From JACDAN01 sp963801855 (lineage in GTDB: Bacteria; Actinomycetota; Thermoleophilia; Gaiellales; Gaiellaceae): a stretch of 64,000 bases of DNA. The notes under the pieces are model-generated. The model did no database searches, was not told where the DNA came from, and worked only from the letters and a program-made list of their open reading frames with translations. Each line of letters opens with the position of its first letter. Within the stretch, counting starts at the first letter, position 1. Positions 25,644 through 33,085 of this stretch are shown in pieces. The stretch lies in contig CAWDGK010000002.1 of the NCBI GenBank assembly GCA_963801855.1, positions 372,001 through 436,000 of the forward strand. The letters are read 5' to 3'. Position numbers and translations under genes: made by a program.

Positions 25644-26540
25644 GTGCTCGACTTCCCGATCGAGACGATGCGGCCGGCCGGCCGTGCATGGTCGACCTGC
25701 AGCGTCGTGTGTCTGATCGAATACTCGCGCGCGAGCAGCTGCTCGAGCGTACGCCGGCGGGCGTGGCAGTCCTCACCGGGTTCCACGAGGATGTGCGCCG
25801 AGAGTGCCGGGAAACCGGACGTGATCGTCCAGACGTGGAGGTCGTGCACCTCCACGACGCCGGGCACATCGGTCAGGCGCGCTGCGAGCTCGCGCGCGTC
25901 GATCCCGCGCGGCGTGCCCTCGAGCAGGATGTGGACGGACTCGCGCAGCACCGTCCACGAGCTCGCGAGCACCAGGACGGCGATCAGCGCGCCTGCTGCC
26001 GGGTCGGCGTAGCGCCAACCGGTCGTCAGGATCACGAGTGCCGCGACGACGACCCCGCCGGAGCCCATTGCATCCGCTACGACATGGCGAAGCGCCGCGC
26101 GCATGTTCAGGTTGTCGTGCGCCGTTCTCGCAAGGAGCGCGGCGGCAACGAGGTTTCCCGACCAGACCGACGAGCGCCACGGCGAGCATCCAGCCGGCAA
26201 GGACGTCCGGCGGGTCGCTGAAACGCCCGTAGGCCTCGACGAAGATCCAGATCGCGAGCGCCACCAGCACGACGCCGTTGACGAGCGCGGCGAGGATCTC
26301 GACCCGCTGGTAGCCGAAGCTTCGTTCCGGGGTGCTCGGCCGGCCGGCGAGCCAGACGGCTCCGAGCGCGAGCGACAGCGCGACGTTGTCGGAGAGCATG
26401 TGCACCGCGTCGGCGAGGAGCGCGAGGCTTCCGGTGAGCAACCCGCCGACGATCTCGACCGCCGTGATCGCGACGGTCAGCGCGAGAACGAGCAGCAGAA
26501 TCTTCCGGTTCTGAGCTCTGACTTCCGCGAGGTGGCTCAC
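25640..26540 (-). CDS. Cation diffusion facilitator (zinc/cobalt/cadmium efflux), frameshifted by one base
   Basis: N-terminal helices (from MSHLAEVRAQNRKILLLVLA, with LLADAVHMLSDNVALSLALG) run in one frame and the rest (NLVAAALLARTAHDNLNMRA onward) in another. Total length is 3n+1. Removing one A/T at 26154-26156 gives GLVGNLVAAALL and a 299-residue transporter. Six membrane helices are visible. The two metal-site motifs of CDF proteins are present: HMLSD (helix 2) and HVVADAMGS (helix 5, HxxxD). The cytosolic C-terminal domain contains VHDLHVWTITSG. It should export divalent metal by proton antiport. Confidence 0.85.
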
Positions 26541-26572
26541 GAGCTCAGGATAGTCGGCAAGATCCGCACATC

Positions 26573-27013
26573 GTGGACGTGCGCGACCTGCTCAAGCGCC
26601 AGATCGATCCGGCCGAAGTCGAGGCGGTCCGCGAACTCTGGAAGCAGCATTCCAAGGCCGAGGACAACCGGGACATCGCCGGGCTCCTCGCGACGTTGAC
26701 CGAGGACTGTGTCTACGAGATCGCAGGGACGCCGCACAGGTGGGAGGGCCACGAGGGCGCAGCAAGCTTCTACGGAGGCCTCCTGACCGCTTTCCCGGAC
26801 ATCGACTTCCAGCTGACCGACATCGTCATCGGCCCGCAGGGTGTCTGCGAGGAGGCACGCGTCACCGGCACGCACGAGCGGACCTGGCTCGACTACGAGG
26901 CGAGCGGTGAGCGTGTGGAGTTCGGCGTCGTGATCTTCTTCCCATGGGATCCCGAACGCAGGCTCTTCCGGGGGGAGAAGGTCTACGTGCATGCGCCCGG
27001 ACTCACTGCCTGA
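26573..27013 (+). CDS. NTF2/SnoaL-like protein
   Basis: 146 residues from GTG 26573. The fold signs are those of the SnoaL/NTF2 superfamily: an N-terminal helix followed by LLATLTEDCVYEIAGTPHRWEGHEGAASFY, then FPDIDFQLTDIVIG and a beta sheet. These proteins are small cytoplasmic barrels that include ester cyclases, isomerases and ligand binders. No specific catalytic assignment is possible. It overlaps the downstream methyltransferase by 23 bases. Confidence 0.75.
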   Translation: MDVRDLLKRQIDPAEVEAVRELWKQHSKAEDNRDIAGLLATLTEDCVYEIAGTPHRWEGHEGAASFYGGLLTAFPDIDFQLTDIVIGPQGVCEEARVTGTHERTWLDYEASGERVEFGVVIFFPWDPERRLFRGEKVYVHAPGLTA

Positions 27014-28115
27014 GCTCGAGCCGCTGCGCCGCGAGACCTTCGAGGGTCTCGAGCTAGCCTCGGATCCGGCTGAGCGGGAGCACGAGGCGGATTTCGTGCT
27101 CGGTGCCGGTCCGGCTTCACGACTGCTCGCGCGGCTGACGATTCGCCGGCACGCGAGTGCGGTGCTGGATCTGGGGACGGGCTCGGGCGTGCAGGCGCTT
27201 CTTGCGTCTCGCCACGCGGACCGCGTGGTCGCGGTCGACGTCAACAAGCGCGCCCTTGCCATCAGCGAGCTCAACGCCAAGTCGAACGGAATCGAGAATG
27301 TCGAGTGGCGAGAGGGGAGCTGGCTCGAGCCGGTGCGGGGCGAGCGCTTCGACCTCGTGATCTCGAACCCGCCGTACGTCATCTCTCCGGACTCGAGCCA
27401 TGCGTATCGCGACAGTGGAGAGCACATGGATGCGCTCGTGCTCCGGCTCCTGGCCGAGATCCCCGGAGTGCTCGAGGACGGCGGCTTCGCCCAGGTGCTG
27501 TGCAGCTGGGTCGTCGGTGTCGACGGGGACTGGCGAAGCACGATCGAGACCGCCGTGGCGGGTAGCGGTTGTGACGTGATTCTGATCCGGTACAGCCTGG
27601 AGGAGCCGGCCGCGTACGCCGAGCGATGGCACGAGCGGCTTGCAGAAGTCGATCCGCCCGCGCACAGGGAGACGATCGACCGCTGGGTGGCGCACTACGC
27701 CGCCAACGGTGTCGAGGCGTTCGCATTCGGGATCGTCGTCTTGCGTCGTCGGCAAGCCGAGCGCAACTGGTTTCGCGCCATCGCCGCTCCCGGGTCTCCG
27801 CACGACGCGGCCGGCAACCACGTTCTCAGGCTGTTCGAAGGCTGGGACTGGGCGCGAGCTGCCCCCGACCGTGACATCGCCGTGACCCCCGCCCCCGGCG
27901 GCCGAATTCTTCGGCGTCTCGATCTCGAGGAGGGGACCGAGCGCATCACGCTCGAGGTGCGGCCGCATGCTGGCTTCGCAGCGCGTATCGACGAGCGCGT
28001 GGCGACCGCGCTCGCGCGCCGGAATCCGCTCCCCGCAGCCGACGCGAAACGCCTGGTCGGCCTGGGGCTGCTCTTGACCGAAGAGCAGCGGTCGCGGAAG
28101 ATCGGTCGATCCTGA
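26991..28115 (+). CDS. HemK/PrmC-like class I methyltransferase
   Basis: 374 residues starting inside the previous gene. The central domain (about residues 50-210) has motif I VLDLGTGSGVQALLAS, an acidic VAVDVNKRAL after strand 2, and motif IV VISNPPYVISP. NPPY is the signature of N-methyltransferases that act on glutamine side chains or on adenine/guanine bases (HemK/PrmC, RlmG-like). The C-terminal 160 residues are not recognised. It ends 45 bases before the first peptide of the Gly-Gly peptide array, so it could be a tailoring enzyme for those peptides. That is inference from position only. Confidence 0.8.
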   Translation: MRPDSLPELEPLRRETFEGLELASDPAEREHEADFVLGAGPASRLLARLTIRRHASAVLDLGTGSGVQALLASRHADRVVAVDVNKRALAISELNAKSNGIENVEWREGSWLEPVRGERFDLVISNPPYVISPDSSHAYRDSGEHMDALVLRLLAEIPGVLEDGGFAQVLCSWVVGVDGDWRSTIETAVAGSGCDVILIRYSLEEPAAYAERWHERLAEVDPPAHRETIDRWVAHYAANGVEAFAFGIVVLRRRQAERNWFRAIAAPGSPHDAAGNHVLRLFEGWDWARAAPDRDIAVTPAPGGRILRRLDLEEGTERITLEVRPHAGFAARIDERVATALARRNPLPAADAKRLVGLGLLLTEEQRSRKIGRS

Positions 28116-28139
28116 CCCGTCTGGGGGTTTGGGGTCAGA
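28113..28139. terminator. Possible hairpin between the methyltransferase and the peptide array
   Basis: A 7-base stem CTGACCC/GGGTCAG closes a 13-base loop right at the methyltransferase stop. There is no T tract, so it may be an attenuator or RNA-processing element rather than a terminator. Confidence 0.3.
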
Positions 28140-28160
28140 CGACGACCGAGAGGAGACAGG

Positions 28161-28304
28161 GTGTCCGAGCACGAGCACCGGTCCGAAGAGGAAGTCCTCG
28201 CCGAGCAGCAGCCCGATGCTGTGGAGGATCTCGAGGTACCAGAGGGTCAGGCCGAAGACGTAGCGGCCGGAGCCTGGCCGAAGAAGTACGAGCGCGAGTC
28301 GTGA
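28161..28304 (+). CDS. Leader-type small peptide 1 (double-glycine-like leader, 47 aa)
   Basis: GTG start at 28161 with GAGGAGACAGG upstream. VSEHEHRSEEEV opens a polar, acidic leader with the array motif VEDLEVPEGQAEDVAAG; a short C-terminal part AWPKKYERES follows. It has Ala-Gly where peptides 2 to 5 have Gly-Gly, so cleavage may be less efficient, or this peptide may use the Gly-Ala-type variant. First of five tandem paralogues ahead of a C39-peptidase ABC exporter, so it is most simply a secreted-peptide precursor. Confidence 0.75.
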   Translation: MSEHEHRSEEEVLAEQQPDAVEDLEVPEGQAEDVAAGAWPKKYERES

Positions 28305-28327
28305 TCCACGAGATCTAGGAGGACGGA

Positions 28328-28468
28328 GTGGGCGATCACCAGCAGACGCCGAAAGGCGACGAGCAGAACGAGCGCGAGGAGGCGGTCGAGGACCTCGAGG
28401 TACCGGAGGGTCAGCAGGACGACGTGGCCGGCGGCAGTAACAAGATCGGCGACATCATCCTCAAGTAA
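28328..28468 (+). CDS. Leader-type small peptide 2 (double-glycine leader, 46 aa)
   Basis: GTG start at 28328, preceded by AGGAGGACGGA. The leader contains AVEDLEVPEGQQDDVAGG, ending in Gly-Gly, and the predicted mature part is SNKIGDIILK. The leader is almost identical to that of peptide 3 while the C-terminal part differs, as expected for a family whose leader is read by a common protease-transporter and whose product varies. It has no cysteine and no Ser/Thr/Cys-rich lanthipeptide-type core. Confidence 0.8.
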   Translation: MGDHQQTPKGDEQNEREEAVEDLEVPEGQQDDVAGGSNKIGDIILK

Positions 28469-28504
28469 GAAACGCTTTCGACTTCACCGAACAGGGGGTT
28501 CTGA

Positions 28505-28654
28505 ATGAGCGAGCACGAGCAACAGCCGAAGTCAGACGAGCAGGACGAGCGCGCTGAGACGATCGACGACCTGGACGTTCCGGAGAAGCAGCAGGACGAC
28601 GTTGCCGGCGGCTCGCTCCCGTTCACGAAGATCGATCCCGACCAGAGAAAGTAG
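28505..28654 (+). CDS. Leader-type small peptide 3 (double-glycine leader, 49 aa)
   Basis: ATG start at 28505 after AGGGGG. The leader MSEHEQQPKSDEQDERAE is followed by TIDDLDVPEKQQDDVAGG; the predicted product is SLPFTKIDPDQRK. Only ten bases separate its stop from the next peptide start, so peptides 3 and 4 are certainly on one transcript. Confidence 0.8.
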   Translation: MSEHEQQPKSDEQDERAETIDDLDVPEKQQDDVAGGSLPFTKIDPDQRK

Positions 28655-28664
28655 GAGGTGGCCC

Positions 28665-28811
28665 ATGTCTGAGCACGACCAGCAGGGCGAGCAGGAGAGG
28701 GAGCGCGTCGAGGATCTCGAGGTGAAAGAGGCGCAGGCGGCGGACGTTCAGGGCGGCGCCGGGAGCACGACTCCGGCGGCGACGATCGGCCGACGGAGAG
28801 CATCACGATGA
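28665..28811 (+). CDS. Leader-type small peptide 4 (double-glycine leader, 48 aa)
   Basis: ATG start at 28665 with GGAGG upstream. The leader is MSEHDQQGEQERE then RVEDLEVKEAQAADVQGG. As read, the product is AGSTTPAATIGRRRASR. An alternative frame just before the stop reads ESITMNIKK and ends at 28825. That ending looks more like peptides 2 and 3, so a base may be missing here. The leader itself is secure. Confidence 0.7.
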   Translation: MSEHDQQGEQERERVEDLEVKEAQAADVQGGAGSTTPAATIGRRRASR

Positions 28812-28824
28812 ACATCAAGAAGTA

Positions 28825-28845
28825 GGGAAGATCTCCGGGCTTCCC
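28825..28845. terminator. Possible hairpin between peptides 4 and 5
   Basis: A six-base stem GGGAAG/CTTCCC around a nine-base loop in the 73-base gap between the fourth and fifth peptide genes. There is no T tract. It could set relative transcript levels or stabilise the upstream mRNA. Confidence 0.3.
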
Positions 28846-28884
28846 ACGTCTAGTGGTGAAGTGCAAACCGACCAGGAGGGAATC

Positions 28885-29064
28885 ATGTCGGAGCAGGAGC
28901 AGCGCGACCGGAACGACGGCAGAGCCGACCGGATGGACGATCTCGAAGTCCGCGGCGACGAAGCCCGCGAGGTCGCAGGCGGCAAGAAGGTTCAGAAGAA
29001 GGGCGGCCAGGCGTCGAAGAAGGTCGCGGCCGACGCAAAGCGCTTCCACGGCAAAGAGGCCTGA
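28885..29064 (+). CDS. Leader-type small peptide 5 (double-glycine leader, 59 aa, basic product)
   Basis: ATG start at 28885 with GGAGGG upstream. The leader MSEQEQRDRNDGRADR runs into MDDLEVRGDEAREVAGG. The predicted product is 26 residues and strongly basic (starts KKVQKKGGQASKKV and ends in RFHGKEA), unlike the short products of the others. A cationic product of this size could be membrane-active or DNA-binding, but this is inference. It ends 41 bases before the parvulin-like gene. Confidence 0.8.
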   Translation: MSEQEQRDRNDGRADRMDDLEVRGDEAREVAGGKKVQKKGGQASKKVAADAKRFHGKEA

Positions 29065-29093
29065 AGCAACCCGTAGACGGCAGGCGCGCCCTC

Positions 29094-29099
29094 TACCCT
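29094..29099 (+). promoter_or_regulatory. Possible -10 element before the parvulin-like gene
   Basis: TACCCT ends six bases before the GTG at 29106. It could give a leaderless secondary transcript for the parvulin-exporter pair, independent of the peptide array. No clear -35. Confidence 0.3.
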
Positions 29100-29105
29100 G
29101 AGGGT

Positions 29106-29954
29106 GTGCTCGCCGTCTCAGGGGTTCTCGAGCGCCCGGTCTTCACCGTCGGCTCCCGGCAGTTCCGCTGGTCGGACGCCGCCGAGATCGTCGACTGGGA
29201 GACCGTGCGGCGCAATGCGGCCGTCACCGGCGAATCGGTTGACGACACCGCAGAGGAGGAGGCCGGCAAGCGCTGGCGGTACGAACGCAGTCTCGTGGCC
29301 GGCGAGGAGATGGAAGCCTGGCTCGACCGCTGGGACCTCGAGGTCGCGGACTGGCGCGCGTTCGTCCGTCGATCCGTCTCGAGTGAGAAGCCCTCGGCTA
29401 CGGAAGCCGGCGAGCGGGAGGTCTGGGCCGAGGCTGTCTGCAGCGGCGAGCTCGAGCGGGCAGCACGCGATCTCGCCGCCCGGGAGGCGGCGACCGAAGC
29501 AGCCGGAGGAATGGACGCTCTCCGCGTATCCGCCTGCGGCGAACGGGAGCTCGAAGGCTTGCTTGCGGCGATGCGGGCGGACTGGATCCGCGTCGACTGC
29601 CGCACACTCACCCTCCAGTCCGAGAACGCGGCCCGCGAGGCTGCCCTTTGCGTCCGCGACGACGGCCTGGCACTCGCCGAGGTGGCAGAGCAGGCCGGTG
29701 CCGAGCTGGCCGAGCACCGGCTGATCCTCGGCGACACGGATCCGGCGCTCTCCGAGGCGTTGATGAGCGCGCGGACAGGCGAGCTGCTCGGCCCGCTTCG
29801 GGTGGGCGAGCGTTGGGTGTTGATCCTGGTCGAGGAGAAGTCCGACCCCACGATCGACGATCTCGAGATCCGCCAGCGGCTCGAGCAGGAGGCGATGCGA
29901 CGGGCGCTCGAACGTGAGGTCGTGAACAGGGTTCGGTGGCATGAGCGCGTCTGA
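29106..29954 (+). CDS. Parvulin/SurA-like protein of the peptide cassette
   Basis: 282 residues from GTG 29106. It has no signal peptide, so it acts in the cytoplasm. The N-terminal two thirds are helical and charged. The C-terminal part (about residues 205-255) resembles a parvulin/PpiC rotamase fold: HRLILGDTDPALSEALM, TGELLGPLRVGERWVLILVEEK and PTIDDLEIRQRLEQEA. The active-site His pair of true parvulins is not clear, so it may be a chaperone rather than an isomerase. PpiC-related proteins occur in some peptide-maturation loci with peptidase-ABC exporters. It overlaps the exporter start by 14 bases, so the two are translationally coupled. Confidence 0.65.
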   Translation: MLAVSGVLERPVFTVGSRQFRWSDAAEIVDWETVRRNAAVTGESVDDTAEEEAGKRWRYERSLVAGEEMEAWLDRWDLEVADWRAFVRRSVSSEKPSATEAGEREVWAEAVCSGELERAARDLAAREAATEAAGGMDALRVSACGERELEGLLAAMRADWIRVDCRTLTLQSENAAREAALCVRDDGLALAEVAEQAGAELAEHRLILGDTDPALSEALMSARTGELLGPLRVGERWVLILVEEKSDPTIDDLEIRQRLEQEAMRRALEREVVNRVRWHERV

Positions 29955-32900
29955 TCCGCGGATCTCCGACCAGGCACGAGCGCTCCTGGCAGAGCTGCCG
30001 CTTCTCCAAGGACTGTCCGAGGACGCCCGGCGTCTCGTGGAGGAGAGCTTCGTCCCGGTCTCGTTCGCGTTCGGAGACATCGTCTTCGCCGAGGGCGACG
30101 ACCCCGACGGCCTCTACGTCCTCGTAGGTGGGGCCGCCCGGGTCCTGAAGCGCCGCTCGGACGGCGAGGAGGTGACGCTCACCACCCTTGGCCCCGGCGA
30201 CCACTTCGGCGAGCAGGCCCTCCTCGACGAGACCTCGCGCAGCGCCACGGTCCGGGCGAGCGGGGCGCTGGAGGCCCTCCGGCTGGAGACGTCGCTCTTT
30301 CGCGCGCTCGTCCAGGTCCATCCCGAGGTCCGAGCCCGCTTCGAGCAGCAGCTCGAGCACCAGCGCCGCCGCGACCTCCTCCGGCTCTCGTCGCCGTTCG
30401 CGCAACTCCCGAACGAGACGCTCGAGGAGCTGATCGAGGCGCTCGAGCCCGTCGACGCAGAGAAGGGCGAGACGGTCGTACGCCAAGGGGATCCGTCGAC
30501 CTGCATGTATGTCGTCGCCGACGGACGCCTGCGCGCGGTCTGGCAGACGACGGAGGGAAACCGCGGCGACGTCGCCTACCTGCGCCGCGGCGACTTCTTC
30601 GGCGAGCGCTCGCTGCTGCTCGGAACTGCGAGGGCCGTGACGATCGAGGCCGTCACCGACTGCCGGCTGTTCGCCCTGCAGGAAGCCGAATTCAGGCGAC
30701 TCGTCGAGGAGAGCGAGGCGTTCAAGGCGGTCATCGAGGGCGGCGTCCAGCGGTACGAGTTCAAGTTCGCCGCCCGCGTGCCGCTCGACTTCGCGCAGGA
30801 GATCCTCCCGGCTGAGGCGGCAGTCGAGTCGCGGCCGGTTTCCAGCGAGCAGGCCGAGGAGCTTCCGGCCGGCGCCTCGGAAGAGGTCGAAGAGTGGTCG
30901 GAGGCCGAGGAGGCTCCCCGACGCCGCATTCGGAAGCTCAAGCACGTGTGGCAGGTGGACGAGATGGACTGCGGCGCGGCCTGCCTCGCCATGGCGACAC
31001 GGCACTTCGGGCGCCCGGTCAGCCTCTCCCACATCCGCAAGGTCGTCCACACCGGTCAGGAGGGGACGAGCCTCGCGGGAATCGTCGCCGGCGCGAAGGA
31101 CGTCGGCCTCCGCGCGCGAGCCGTGAAGGCGTCGAAGTCCCGCTTGCAGGATCTTCCGCTGCCCGCAATCGCCCACGTGGGCGGAAACCACTGGGTGGTC
31201 GTCTACGACGCCGACGCGAGGAACGTGCGGGTCGCGGACCCGGCACGGGGCCTCGTCCGTGAGAGCCGCAAGGAGTTCGAGGGGAAGTGGTCCGGGTACG
31301 CCGCGCTCCTTGCCTACGGCGAAGGGCTCGAGCAGGCGCCGCTCGACGAGAACAGGGCAAGCTGGATCTGGAGTTTCTTCCGCCCGTATCGCGCGACGCT
31401 CGCCGTTGCCACGGTGCTCGCCCTGATTGCCGCCGGCCTCCAGATGGTCCTGCCGGTCTTCACCCAGATCATCGTCGACGACGTCCTTCCGAATGACGAT
31501 CGCGAGCAGCTCTACCTCCTCCTCGGAGGAATGGTCGCTGTCCTGATCGCGATGACCGGCGCGACCCTGATCCAGCGCTATCTGCTGAGCCGTGTTGCGG
31601 TGACGCTCGACGGGACGACGCTCGACTTCCTCACCCAGCGGTTACTCGCACTGCCGATGAGCTACTTCCACGCCCGGCGAACAGGTGACATCCAGCGGCG
31701 GCTGGCAGGAATGCGGCAGGTACGGACGTTCATGGTGCAGGACGGCCTCGAGGCGCTGACCGCTGTGGCGACGCTGATCGCATCCCTGACACTCATGTTC
31801 GTCTACGACTGGCTGCTTGCCCTCGTCTTCCTTGCGACGGTGCCGGCCTATGCCGGCCTCATGAGGTTCTCCCAGAAGCGGCTGCGTCCGATGTTCGACA
31901 GCCTCGAGGAGGCGTTCGGGAAGTACCACTCCCACCAGATCGACGCGATCAAGGGAATCGAGACCGTGAAGGCGGTCGGGGCCGAGCAGGCGTTCAGGCG
32001 CCGCATGCTCGACCAGTTCACGAGCCTCGCGCAGCGCCTGTTCAGGGCGGACTTCACGATCATGTCGTACGACGCGGCGACGCAGATCATCAGCTTCGCG
32101 TCGCTGATCCTCTTCCTCTGGGCCGCGGCCTTGCGAGTCATGAGCGGCGACATGTCGGTCGGAGAGCTCGTCGCATTCAACGCCCTCGTCCTGTTCGCGA
32201 ACGGGCCGATCCTCGTCCTCCTGTCGGTCTGGGACGAGCTCCAGTTCGGCCAGGTGCTCCTGAACCGGCTGAACGACATCGTCGAGCAGGAGCCCGAGCA
32301 GGGCCGCGACCGGTCGGCGCTGGCGGCCGTCCCGACCCTCGAGGGTCGCGTCGAGCTGCAGGACCTGACCTTTCGCTACTCGCCGATCTCGCCACCGATC
32401 CTCGACCACGTGTCGCTCTCGGTCGAGCCCGGGACGACCGTCGCGATCGTCGGACGTAGCGGGTCCGGGAAGACGACGTTCGTGCGCTGTCTCTCGGGCC
32501 TCCTCGAGCCGACCGAGGGGACGATCCTCTTCGACGGAGTCGACATGCGGACGCTCTCCTATGCCGATCTCCGGCGCCAGATCGGCTACGTGCTTCAGGA
32601 GAGCTATCTCTTCGACGACACGATTGCCGCGAACATCGCCTTCGGCGACGAGACAGCCGACCTCGAGCGTGTCGAGTGGGCAGCGAGAGTCGCGAGCGCC
32701 CACGATTTTGTCGCGCGACTGCCCCTCGGCTACGAAACCCGCATCGGGGAGTCGGGGCTCTTGCTCTCCGGCGGCCAGAAGCAACGAATCGCGATCGCCC
32801 GCGCGATCTACCAGCAGCCGCCGATCATCGTCTTCGACGAGGCCACGAGCGCCCTCGACACCGAGTCCGAGCGTGCGGTGCAGGCGAACATGGACGAGGT

Positions 32901-33072
32901 CTTCGACGGGCGCACGTCGTTCGTCATCGCCCATCGCCTCAGCACGATTCGCGACGCCGACCTGATCGTCGTCCTCGAGCGGGGGAAGATCGCCGAGCAG
33001 GGCTCTCACGAGGAGCTCATGCGCCGGCAGGGCATCTACTACTACCTCGTGAGCCAGCAGCTCGCCCTCTAG
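29941..33072 (+). CDS. Peptidase-containing ABC exporter (PCAT) with two cNMP-binding domains
   Basis: 1,043 residues. Domains in order: two cyclic-nucleotide-binding (CRP-like) domains, residues about 20-140 and 150-270 (GDHFGEQALLDETSRSATV, GDFFGERSLLLGTARAVTI); an acidic linker; a C39 peptidase with the oxyanion Gln 338, catalytic Cys 344 (DEMDCGAACLAMA), His 417 (GGNHWVVVYD) and Asp 433 (VADPARG); an ABC membrane domain with about six helices (residues about 480-760); and an ATPase with Walker A GRSGSGKTT, signature LLSGGQKQR and Walker B IIVFDEATSALD. All catalytic residues are present. C39-ABC proteins cut leaders after Gly-Gly and export the product. The two nucleotide domains suggest control by a cyclic nucleotide. 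Confidence 0.93.
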   Translation: MSASDPRISDQARALLAELPLLQGLSEDARRLVEESFVPVSFAFGDIVFAEGDDPDGLYVLVGGAARVLKRRSDGEEVTLTTLGPGDHFGEQALLDETSRSATVRASGALEALRLETSLFRALVQVHPEVRARFEQQLEHQRRRDLLRLSSPFAQLPNETLEELIEALEPVDAEKGETVVRQGDPSTCMYVVADGRLRAVWQTTEGNRGDVAYLRRGDFFGERSLLLGTARAVTIEAVTDCRLFALQEAEFRRLVEESEAFKAVIEGGVQRYEFKFAARVPLDFAQEILPAEAAVESRPVSSEQAEELPAGASEEVEEWSEAEEAPRRRIRKLKHVWQVDEMDCGAACLAMATRHFGRPVSLSHIRKVVHTGQEGTSLAGIVAGAKDVGLRARAVKASKSRLQDLPLPAIAHVGGNHWVVVYDADARNVRVADPARGLVRESRKEFEGKWSGYAALLAYGEGLEQAPLDENRASWIWSFFRPYRATLAVATVLALIAAGLQMVLPVFTQIIVDDVLPNDDREQLYLLLGGMVAVLIAMTGATLIQRYLLSRVAVTLDGTTLDFLTQRLLALPMSYFHARRTGDIQRRLAGMRQVRTFMVQDGLEALTAVATLIASLTLMFVYDWLLALVFLATVPAYAGLMRFSQKRLRPMFDSLEEAFGKYHSHQIDAIKGIETVKAVGAEQAFRRRMLDQFTSLAQRLFRADFTIMSYDAATQIISFASLILFLWAAALRVMSGDMSVGELVAFNALVLFANGPILVLLSVWDELQFGQVLLNRLNDIVEQEPEQGRDRSALAAVPTLEGRVELQDLTFRYSPISPPILDHVSLSVEPGTTVAIVGRSGSGKTTFVRCLSGLLEPTEGTILFDGVDMRTLSYADLRRQIGYVLQESYLFDDTIAANIAFGDETADLERVEWAARVASAHDFVARLPLGYETRIGESGLLLSGGQKQRIAIARAIYQQPPIIVFDEATSALDTESERAVQANMDEVFDGRTSFVIAHRLSTIRDADLIVVLERGKIAEQGSHEELMRRQGIYYYLVSQQLAL

Positions 33073-33081
33073 CAGGAGGGC
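33064..33081. terminator. Hairpin between convergent exporter and VWA genes
   Basis: Six-base stem GCCCTC/GAGGGC around a six-base loop. It covers the exporter stop and lies in the 13-base gap to the convergent VWA gene. There is no T tract, so termination strength is uncertain. Confidence 0.4.
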
Positions 33082-33085
33082 TTGG

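Noticed and set aside
28161..29064. Tandem small repeats as a CRISPR array
   Set aside because: Units are coding, unequal in length and spacing, and lack short identical repeats with spacers.
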